A stretch of 64,000 bases of DNA from JAGWBF01 sp963663025 (lineage in GTDB: Bacteria > Chloroflexota > Dehalococcoidia > Lucifugimonadales > JAGWBF01): contig OY760073.1 in the NCBI GenBank assembly GCA_963663025.1, forward strand, positions 558,001-622,000, written 5' to 3'. The position numbers and the translations under genes are program-made. Positions 1 through 6,610 of this stretch are shown one piece after another. The notes below the pieces were generated by a model. The model was not told the origin of the DNA. It did not search any database and saw nothing but the letters and a program-made list of their open reading frames with translations. Numbering within the stretch: the first letter of the stretch is position 1; each line of letters begins with the position of its first letter.

Positions 1-99
1 GTTAAGGCAAAGTTCATCTGGATGCAGGATGGGGTGGTGGACGAAGCCTCGGCGGCCAAAGCCGAGGAGGCGGGCATCCTCGTTGTGATGGACAATTGA
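1..99 (+). CDS. CoA-binding domain protein, C-terminal end (partial)
   Basis: This is the last 32 codons of a gene that begins before the window and stops with TGA at 97-99. The peptide contains FIWMQDGVVDEASAAKAEEA and ends GILVVMDN. This matches the end of YccU-type CoA-binding Rossmann proteins, where a W-x-Q-x-G-V segment is followed by A-x-x-A-G-x-x-V-V-M-D. Such proteins are predicted to bind CoA or a nucleotide; no reaction can be assigned. It converges on the carboxylase gene that follows. A short hairpin (GTCGCCG-GTT-CGGCGAC, 116-132) lies in the gap and could end transcription, but no T-run follows it. Confidence 0.6.
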   Translation, partial: VKAKFIWMQDGVVDEASAAKAEEAGILVVMDN

Positions 100-176
100 A
101 CTCTGCGGGAGCATCGTCGCCGGTTCGGCGACCGGAAGGACTCAGCAGGGGAAGGAAGGACCTGATCCGGATCTGA

Positions 177-1739
177 TTACAGGGGGATGTTGCCGTGCTT
201 CTTGGGAGGCAGGCTGTCCCGCTTGTTATGGAGCATCTCCAGTGCCTTGATCAGCCGGGGCCGCGTTTGGTGGGGCTCGATCACATCATCCAGGAACCCG
301 CGCCCGGCAGCCACGTAGGGATTCGAGAACCTGTCCCTAAACTCATCTACCAGCTGCGTACGCTTCTTCTCCGGGTCTTTGGCCTCCGCTAAGGCCTCGC
401 GGTACACGATGTTCACTGCACCCTCAGGCCCCATGACGGCGATCTCGGCTGAGGGCCACGCCAGGTTTGTGTCGCTGCGCAGGTGCTTGCTGCTCATGAC
501 AATGTAGGCCCCGCCGTAGGCCTTGCGTGTCATCACGCTCAGCTTGGGGACCGTTGCCTCTGCATAAGCATACAAGAGCTTGGCGCCGTGCTTGATTATG
601 CCACCGTGTTCCTGCTCCGTTCCCGGCATGAAACCGGGCACATCGACGAAGGTCACCAGGGGTATGTTGAAGCAGTCGCAGAACCTGACGAAGCGGGCTG
701 CCTTGGCTGAGGCGTTGATGTCCAGCACACCTGCCAAGTGGGCGGGTTGGTTGCCCACGATTCCAACAGGGTGTCCATTGAGGCGCCCGAACCCTACTAC
801 TATGTTGGGGGCGTAGTCCTGGTGGACCTCCATGAAGTCGGCATCGTCCACCACGCGGATGATCACTTCCCTGATATCGTAGGCGCGGTTCGGCTCCGAC
901 GGGACTACAGCTTCCAGGGTCTCGTCGATTCGAGTGGGGTCGTCAAGGACGCGGGCCTTCGGAGGGTCTTCCATGTTGTTCGAAGGAAGGAAGCTCAGCA
1001 GGCGCCGGACCTGGGCGAAGCACTCATCCTCGGAGTCGGCGATGAACTGGGCGACTCCGCTGCGAGTGCCGTGAGGCAGCGCGCCTCCCAGCTCTTCATG
1101 GGTGATCTCCTCCCCGGTGACGGTCTTTATGACGTCGGGTCCGGTAATGTACATTTGCCCGATCCCCTGCACCATGAAGATGAAATCGGTGATGGCCGGG
1201 GAATAGACAGCCCCGCCGGCGGAAGGCCCCAGGATGACGGAGAGCTGGGGGACCACGCCCGAGGCTAGAGTGTTTCGCAAGAAGATCTCACCGTAGGCCG
1301 AAAGGCTAAGCACCCCTTCCTGGATGCGGGCGCCTCCTGAATCGTTCAACCCGATGACGGGGCAGCCCGTCCTGGTGGCCAGGTCCATCACCTTGGATAT
1401 CTTTTGGCCGACAACCTCGGAGACGGACCCGCCGAACACGGTGAAGTCCTGGGCAAACACGAAGACCTGACGGCCGTCTATATTGCCGTAGCCCGTAACC
1501 ACCGCATCTCCGGGGAAGCTCTGCCTGTCCATACCGAAGTCGGTGGCGCGGTGGGAAACAAAGGCGTCTATCTCTTCGAAGGTGCCCTGGTCGAGGAGCA
1601 GGTCTATCCGCTCCCGGGCGGTCAGCTTCCCCTTGGAGTGCTGGGAATCGATCCTGTTCTGTCCGCCGCCAAGCCGGGAGCGTTGCCTCAGCTCCCTCAG
1701 CTCGTCCTGCTTCTTGTTTGCCCTTCGGTGGGCTGCCAT
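177..1739 (-). CDS. Acyl-CoA (propionyl-CoA type) carboxylase beta subunit
   Basis: A 520-residue carboxyltransferase subunit of the PccB/AccD5 kind. It moves CO2 from carboxybiotin to an acyl-CoA, usually propionyl-CoA, giving methylmalonyl-CoA. The N-terminal crotonase-like half carries SGGARIQEG near residue 134 and GPSAGGAVYSPA near 171, which form the oxyanion and CoA site. The C-terminal half carries RKAYGGAYIVM near 406. Length is normal for the family. The ATG is preceded by GAGGAG at good spacing. No biotin carboxylase or biotin carrier gene is in the window, so partner subunits must lie elsewhere. Methylmalonyl-CoA decarboxylase alpha chains are close relatives and cannot be excluded by reading alone. 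Confidence 0.9.
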   Translation of the reverse strand: MAAHRRANKKQDELRELRQRSRLGGGQNRIDSQHSKGKLTARERIDLLLDQGTFEEIDAFVSHRATDFGMDRQSFPGDAVVTGYGNIDGRQVFVFAQDFTVFGGSVSEVVGQKISKVMDLATRTGCPVIGLNDSGGARIQEGVLSLSAYGEIFLRNTLASGVVPQLSVILGPSAGGAVYSPAITDFIFMVQGIGQMYITGPDVIKTVTGEEITHEELGGALPHGTRSGVAQFIADSEDECFAQVRRLLSFLPSNNMEDPPKARVLDDPTRIDETLEAVVPSEPNRAYDIREVIIRVVDDADFMEVHQDYAPNIVVGFGRLNGHPVGIVGNQPAHLAGVLDINASAKAARFVRFCDCFNIPLVTFVDVPGFMPGTEQEHGGIIKHGAKLLYAYAEATVPKLSVMTRKAYGGAYIVMSSKHLRSDTNLAWPSAEIAVMGPEGAVNIVYREALAEAKDPEKKRTQLVDEFRDRFSNPYVAAGRGFLDDVIEPHQTRPRLIKALEMLHNKRDSLPPKKHGNIPL

Positions 1740-1884
1740 TGATACTCCTCAGATGGTTCGGAAGGTTCGCAGGCCATGCTAGCAAAGGGGTGTCCTCGGT
1801 GCAAGCCCGATGGCCGGATGCTAGAATCAATTAAGGCATCCCCCGGGCGATTTCCAAGTACGCATCTTCAATACAGCGACATCT

Positions 1885-2763
1885 ATGACAACCAACGATA
1901 TGCATCTACAGCCCATGGTCTGCCGGGGAAGGACCTTTGCATGGGGAGAGCGCACCTACATCATGGGTGTAGTGAATGCTACCCCCGACTCCTTCTCCGG
2001 CGATGGCCTCGACGCCGACATCGGGGCAATGACGGAGCTTGCCCTCGAGATGGAGGCTGCCGGTGCCGACATTATCGACGTTGGGGGTGAATCCACCCGA
2101 CGGTATAATGACCGACCCGGCGCGGTGGCAGTCAGCTTGGAGGAAGAGCTGCAAAGAGTGGGGCCCGTGGTGGAACGGCTGGCCCGGGAAGTGAATGCGC
2201 CCATAAGCATAGACACCTACAAGCCTGAGGTGGCTGAAAGGTGTCTAGCCCTGGGTGCTTCCATGATCAACAACATCTGGGGGACTAGCAGCGATCCCGA
2301 CATGGTGCGGGTGGCCGCCTCCCATGACACCCCCTATGTGCTGATGCACAACCGGGTCGGACACAGCTACACCGACATGGTCCCGGAGATCCTCGAAGAG
2401 TTGGGTAGGTCTGCAGAAGCGGCGGTAGAGGCCGGCGTCCGCCGTGAGAACATCCTAATCGACCCGGGGGTCGGCTTTGGCAAGATGGCCGACCAGTGCC
2501 TGGAGCTAGAGGCGAGAATAGGGGAGTTCCGATCCCTGGGACTCCCCATCCTGGTTGGCCCTTCGCGCAAGTCCCACCTCGGTCTGGTGCTGGGTGGGCT
2601 CCCTCCCGATGACCGCCTGGAAGGAACGGCGGCGGCGGTTGCCTTATGCATCGCCGGAGGGGCTGACGTAGTGCGGGTGCATGATGTTCCGGAGATGGTG
2701 CGGGTAGCCCGAGTGACCGACGCCATCGTACGGGGGTGGAGGCCAGAGGCTTGGCGACCGTGA
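1885..2763 (+). CDS. folP: Dihydropteroate synthase
   Basis: Condenses 6-hydroxymethyl-7,8-dihydropterin pyrophosphate with p-aminobenzoate in folate synthesis. The 292-residue TIM barrel shows the family signature MGVVNATPDSFS at residues 27-38, DIIDVGGESTRR near 62, DPGVGFGK, and GPSRKS for pyrophosphate and pABA binding. A possible extended -10 (TGC-TAGAAT, 1819-1827) lies upstream, with only a poor -35. The stop codon overlaps the likely GTG start of the folK fusion (GTGA at 2760-2763), so the two genes look translationally coupled. folB is not here but about 10 kb downstream. Confidence 0.93.
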   Translation: MTTNDMHLQPMVCRGRTFAWGERTYIMGVVNATPDSFSGDGLDADIGAMTELALEMEAAGADIIDVGGESTRRYNDRPGAVAVSLEEELQRVGPVVERLAREVNAPISIDTYKPEVAERCLALGASMINNIWGTSSDPDMVRVAASHDTPYVLMHNRVGHSYTDMVPEILEELGRSAEAAVEAGVRRENILIDPGVGFGKMADQCLELEARIGEFRSLGLPILVGPSRKSHLGLVLGGLPPDDRLEGTAAAVALCIAGGADVVRVHDVPEMVRVARVTDAIVRGWRPEAWRP

Positions 2764-3707
2764 CGGTCTACCTTGGTCTGGGCTCCAACCTGGGGGACCG
2801 CAAGAAAAACCTGCTGCGGGCAATCGAGTTCTTGCGTAACGGAATGGAGGTCTCGAAGGTCTCCCCAATTTACGAGACCGAGCCTGTCGGGTACACCGAG
2901 CAGCCCCCCTTCCTGAACTGCGTCTGCAAGGGTGAGACCGCCCAGTCCCCTTGGGAATTGCTGGCCCTTGCTAAGGAAGCCGAAGCTGCCCTGGGAAGGG
3001 TGCCGACCTTCAGAAATGGACCGCGCTCCCTCGATGTGGACATCTTGTTCTATGGGGATGAGGTGGTGTCGGAATCCGGCTTGAAGGTGCCTCATCCTGA
3101 GCAGAGTACCTATCTCCTCCCCACCGAGGCGAAGTCGGCACTCTGGTTGGAAGTGCCGCATCCTGAGTTGACCAAGCGAAGATTCGTCCTAGAGCCGCTG
3201 GCCGACATCGCTCCCGACCTCAGGCATCCTGTCTCTGGGTGCACCGTAAGAGAGATGCTTGAAAAGTTGATTGGGGAACGGGAGGAGACTACTGGTTCAA
3301 ATGAGCCCAAGTGGATTGATCCTGAAGTAACGGTCGTTAAATGCATTGACGGCGATTCTCTGATGGTTCAATTTGTGGGTGGCAGCCCGCCCTTTGAGCT
3401 GCGGCTTTTTGGCGTCGATGCTCCAGAATACAAAGCTGCCTTTGGTCCCCTAGCTAAGGCGACCCTCGAACGCTTGACTGAAAATCGGACATTTAGACTG
3501 GCCGTAGTTGAATCCTCCGATCGCTATAAACGGTCGGTGGGTGTCTTGTACGCATACGAACATCGAGATTCCATCAATCATCAGATGGTAGAAGCAGGAA
3601 TGGCCGAAAACTATACTGTTTTTGGCTCTCTACCAGGAATACTGCTGTGTCTTGAAGAGGCCAAGAAGAATAAGTTAGGAATCTGGTCTCAAACCAATCT
3701 GGTTTGA
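2760..3707 (+). CDS. folK: HPPK (FolK) fused to a staphylococcal-nuclease-like domain
   Basis: Residues 1-170 are 6-hydroxymethyl-7,8-dihydropterin pyrophosphokinase, the step before FolP: it opens MTVYLGLGSNLGDR and has the metal-binding DVD at 92-94. Residues 190-312 form a thermonuclease-like (SNase/OB-fold) domain. Its residues D199, R215, D220, E223 and R258 match Asp21, Arg35, Asp40, Glu43 and Arg87 of the staphylococcal enzyme, so the nuclease site looks intact. No stop separates the domains. An upstream GTG at 2736 is in frame, but GTG 2760 overlaps the folP stop and gives the usual HPPK N-terminus. The HPPK part carries two VPHPE segments 22 residues apart (110-114 and 132-136), where relatives have one. 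The nuclease part looks more AT-rich than its surroundings. Confidence 0.85.
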   Translation: MTVYLGLGSNLGDRKKNLLRAIEFLRNGMEVSKVSPIYETEPVGYTEQPPFLNCVCKGETAQSPWELLALAKEAEAALGRVPTFRNGPRSLDVDILFYGDEVVSESGLKVPHPEQSTYLLPTEAKSALWLEVPHPELTKRRFVLEPLADIAPDLRHPVSGCTVREMLEKLIGEREETTGSNEPKWIDPEVTVVKCIDGDSLMVQFVGGSPPFELRLFGVDAPEYKAAFGPLAKATLERLTENRTFRLAVVESSDRYKRSVGVLYAYEHRDSINHQMVEAGMAENYTVFGSLPGILLCLEEAKKNKLGIWSQTNLV

Positions 3708-3760
3708 AGTTACACAACCTGGCGAGTGATTGCAGGCTGGAGGCAGAGAAGCCGCTTTCG

Positions 3761-3789
3761 TTGACACCCTCAGATGCTGTTGCTATACT
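3761..3789 (+). promoter_or_regulatory. Sigma70-type promoter for the cation exchanger
   Basis: A consensus TTGACA at 3761-3766, exactly 17 bases, then TATACT at 3784-3789, preceded by TG one base before the -10 (extended -10). It sits 50 bases upstream of the exchanger start and is one of the best promoter matches in the window. Confidence 0.75.
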
Positions 3790-3838
3790 GCCAGCCGATT
3801 TCCCGCCCACTACATGTCAGGGGGCCTTCACTTAATAC

Positions 3839-4837
3839 TTGGACTCCGAACTTCTTCGCGCCCTCCTTCTCTTCTTTGCTAGCGCCGCTGTAGTAATCGT
3901 CAGCGGCATCTTCCTTGCCAAGTACGGCGATATCCTTGCCGACCTGATGGGCTGGGGCAGGTTGTGGGTCGGCACCATCCTGGTCGCAGTCGCCACATCC
4001 CTTCCCGAACTCGTTACTAACCTTACGGCCGTATCCCGGGACCTCCCGGAGCTGGCCGGAGGGAACATTCTCGGCGCCAACATGGTCAACATGTTCACCC
4101 TGGCCGCTGTAGGCTTGGCCTTTGGCGGGCCTCTTTTCTTCAGGAGGATCAGCCCGGAACAGAAGTACCTGGTGGTGGTCGCCCTTCTCCTGACCGGCCT
4201 TGCGGTGTTGTTTGCTGCCGTCACCCCCGGCGTGTCGGTGAGTAAGGTAGGCCTGGGATCTTTCCTCATCCCGGTGGTGTACCTGGCAGGTATGAGGCTG
4301 GTCTACGTCAAGCGGCCTACGACGAGGGCTGTTGATGTGGTCATAGGCAGCGACACGGGCCAACCCGGCCTGAGGACTGCATGGCTGTGCTTTGGAGCTG
4401 CCTCGGTGGCTGTCATCGGGGCTGCAATCGTGCTGGCCTGGAGCGCCGAGCAGATATCCGAAGTCACCGGGCTCTCCGGTGGGTTTGTGGGTGTCGTGGC
4501 GGTAGCCTTGGTAACCACGATGCCGGAGGCTACCACCACGATAGCTGCGGTGCGCTTCAACGCTGTGGACTTGGCCATCGGCGGCCTATACGGGAGTTGC
4601 GCTTTCAACGTGCTGGTGCTGGCGGTGGTGGACCCCTTCTACCGGGGAGGTGTGCTGCTGGATCAGCTGGGACCCGCCCACCTGGCAGCCGGAATTGCCG
4701 CCCTTCTTCTCATAACAGCGGGACTCATCCAGATCCTGCTTAGGGGAAGACTGCGGTTCCTGCCCCCACGTCCGTGGCTGGTGCTGATGTGCGCGGGGTA
4801 CCTGTTTAGCCTGCTGGTAGTGTACCGGCTGGAGTGA
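3839..4837 (+). CDS. Na+/Ca2+ exchanger family membrane protein (CaCA)
   Basis: A 332-residue inner-membrane cation antiporter with about ten hydrophobic segments in two homologous halves. The first alpha repeat is seen as ILVAVATSLPEL near residue 48 followed by GGNILGANMVN. The second is VALVTTMPEATTT near 221 followed by GGLYGSCAFNV. The conserved S/T-x-P-E acids that bind cations are present in both. The second repeat is divergent (TTMPEA, GSCAFN), so ion specificity is uncertain. The start is TTG at 3839; GGGGG about 12 bases upstream is only a fair ribosome-binding site. It has its own strong promoter and faces greA convergently. Confidence 0.85.
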   Translation: MDSELLRALLLFFASAAVVIVSGIFLAKYGDILADLMGWGRLWVGTILVAVATSLPELVTNLTAVSRDLPELAGGNILGANMVNMFTLAAVGLAFGGPLFFRRISPEQKYLVVVALLLTGLAVLFAAVTPGVSVSKVGLGSFLIPVVYLAGMRLVYVKRPTTRAVDVVIGSDTGQPGLRTAWLCFGAASVAVIGAAIVLAWSAEQISEVTGLSGGFVGVVAVALVTTMPEATTTIAAVRFNAVDLAIGGLYGSCAFNVLVLAVVDPFYRGGVLLDQLGPAHLAAGIAALLLITAGLIQILLRGRLRFLPPRPWLVLMCAGYLFSLLVVYRLE

Positions 4838-4881
4838 GAAGGGCTTAGAGACCTTGGGGGCGCCCTTGCGCCCGCCCGGGA

Positions 4882-5691
4882 TCAGGACTCTATCTTCAGC
4901 ACCACGTACCGAGTCGCGCCCCGCGGGGTAGCGACGTGGACTTCGTCGCCCACCAGCTTGTCTATGAGACCCCGTCCCACGGGGGATGCGCTGGATAGCT
5001 TGCCGCTATTCGGATCAGCTTCCCGTGGGTCCACGAGGATGTAGCTGAGTTCCTTGGTGCTGCCGATCTCCTGGATGGTGACTTTCTTGCCCAGCCTGAT
5101 GCGCTCCCCGTTGTCGTCTGCATCGGGCGACGCAACAACGGCATTGGCCAGGATGTTTTCCAGCTCGCGGATGCTGGATTCGATCAGTCCCTGGCGCTCC
5201 TTGGCGGCGTCCAGCGGGGCATTCTCCCTGAAGTCCTTGTCAGCCATCGCCCGCTGTATGTCACCCACCACCTTGATCCTCTCTTCTTTAAGTACCTCGA
5301 GGCGGGTCTGGAGGTTGGTGAATCCTTCTGGGCTTAGCTCGGCCTGCTCGGTGTTGGCCCTGGAATAGACCTGCTGAGGGCCCTTCTTGGCCCTGGTGGG
5401 CTTGAGGTGAGTTGCCAAGCCGGTCTTGGACATACCTTCTTTTCCCATGTAGGTGAGGAAGGATTTAACCGGCTTGAGCTTCTGGGCCGAATCCCCGCCC
5501 CAAACCCCGGCGGACTCGGCGTAATCTCCAATCTCGGGTGGGGTAAGTTCTGAAGGGCTGCGGTCCCTACCGCACCATCTAACGAACCTGTTTAGCTCCT
5601 GGTGGCCGTCACTCTTTTGACCGTCGGACTTGAGGCTGGCAAGGTACTGGTTCAGGGCTTCGGATAATCGGATACCCTTTTCATCGGCCAA
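4882..5691 (-). CDS. greA: GreA-type transcript cleavage factor with N-terminal recombinase-like SAM domain
   Basis: Residues 115-269 are a complete GreA/GreB factor, which binds the secondary channel of RNA polymerase and helps cleave backtracked RNA. The coiled-coil tip reads KDFRENAPLDAAKE with both acids (D153, E156) that stimulate cleavage. The C-terminal FKBP-like domain follows from about residue 195. Residues 1-105 are extra: the pattern ALNQYLASLK, ELNRFVRWCGR, LTPPEIGDYAES, KPVKSFLTYM resembles the helical core-binding (SAM-like) domain of tyrosine recombinases. Ordinary GreA is about 160 residues, so this is a fusion. The recombinase catalytic domain is absent, so the N-terminus probably binds DNA or protein rather than recombining DNA. 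Confidence 0.85.
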   Translation of the reverse strand: MADEKGIRLSEALNQYLASLKSDGQKSDGHQELNRFVRWCGRDRSPSELTPPEIGDYAESAGVWGGDSAQKLKPVKSFLTYMGKEGMSKTGLATHLKPTRAKKGPQQVYSRANTEQAELSPEGFTNLQTRLEVLKEERIKVVGDIQRAMADKDFRENAPLDAAKERQGLIESSIRELENILANAVVASPDADDNGERIRLGKKVTIQEIGSTKELSYILVDPREADPNSGKLSSASPVGRGLIDKLVGDEVHVATPRGATRYVVLKIES

Positions 5692-5857
5692 GCGCTGACC
5701 CCCACTAAGGCAAGAGTTTGTGTCTTCAAGGATAGCAGTTGGGCAGGTTTTTGTTAAGCCTAACGGATAGCTGCGCGCCGGATATTCCGCATAAGGACGA
5801 AAGCTCTAGCTTCCCATATGTTAATCAGGCGCCAAATCAGGTACAATGTAGGTTGGG

Positions 5858-6550
5858 ATGGCTGTGGTTGTTGTGGCTTCGAGCGAACCTTCGGTTCTTG
5901 ATGGCTACCTTAAGCTGCTGAGGGGTTTGGGTTGGTTGGGTCAGCTGTCTCCTGCGGATCCCGCCGTTTCACCCTTTTCAGCGATGGAGGGCTCTGACGG
6001 CCTCATCGTGACCGATGGGCCCCGAGTTTCTCCTCGCACTTACGGTGAAACAGCGCTTCCCATGTCCGCAGACTCCCCGCCCTTTGATGATAGTGTGGAC
6101 GCTTACCAGCTGTCTCTGATCAGCCTCGCTCTCGAGCGGGACCTGCCTGTGTTGGGAGTGTGCAGGGGCATGCAGCTCTTGAACGTAGCATTCGGGGGCA
6201 CCCTCATGCCCAATATCCCCCGCCACTGCTCCCGGGAAGATGACATGGAATTCGCCTGCACCAAACATTCCATCTACCTGTCCCCGGGCAGCAAGCTGGC
6301 GGCCGTCTTGGGCATGGGCGGTTTCTTCAATGTGAACAGCTATCACCAGGACGGCCTAAAGGAGTCCCATAGGTCGCCCAGGCTCCTTACTTCAGCATAC
6401 TCGCTGGAGGACGGCGTGGTTGAAGGGCTGGAAAGCCCGGAACACGCTTGGGTTATCGGCGTCCAGTGCCGCCCCAACCGCCAGGACGAGGTGCCCAAGG
6501 TGTTCTCGAATCTGTTCCAATCATTCATGGAAAGGGCGGAAGATCACTGA
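5858..6550 (+). CDS. Class I glutamine amidotransferase-like protein (peptidase C26), catalytic His/Glu missing
   Basis: A 230-residue protein of the PuuD/gamma-glutamyl-GABA hydrolase fold. The nucleophile elbow GVCRGMQLLNVAFGG places Cys102 correctly. The C-terminal motif, usually V-Q-W-H-P-E and carrying the catalytic His and Glu, reads VQCRPN here, with Arg205 and Asn207 at those positions. The classical triad is therefore broken. It could be inactive, use another base, or act as a binding protein. A TACAAT box at 5842-5847 lies just upstream of the ATG. It precedes gyrA by 60 bases on the same strand and may share its transcript. Confidence 0.75.
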   Translation: MAVVVVASSEPSVLDGYLKLLRGLGWLGQLSPADPAVSPFSAMEGSDGLIVTDGPRVSPRTYGETALPMSADSPPFDDSVDAYQLSLISLALERDLPVLGVCRGMQLLNVAFGGTLMPNIPRHCSREDDMEFACTKHSIYLSPGSKLAAVLGMGGFFNVNSYHQDGLKESHRSPRLLTSAYSLEDGVVEGLESPEHAWVIGVQCRPNRQDEVPKVFSNLFQSFMERAEDH

Positions 6551-6610
6551 ACTAGCACTCAATGGGGAAATCATCCGCCCCCACGGTAATCCGATTATCA
6601 GGAGAAATAC

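Noticed and set aside
4858..4873. GGGCGC-CCTT-GCGCCC hairpin between the exchanger and greA as terminator
   Set aside because: Short stem without T-run; could arise by chance in GC-rich DNA.
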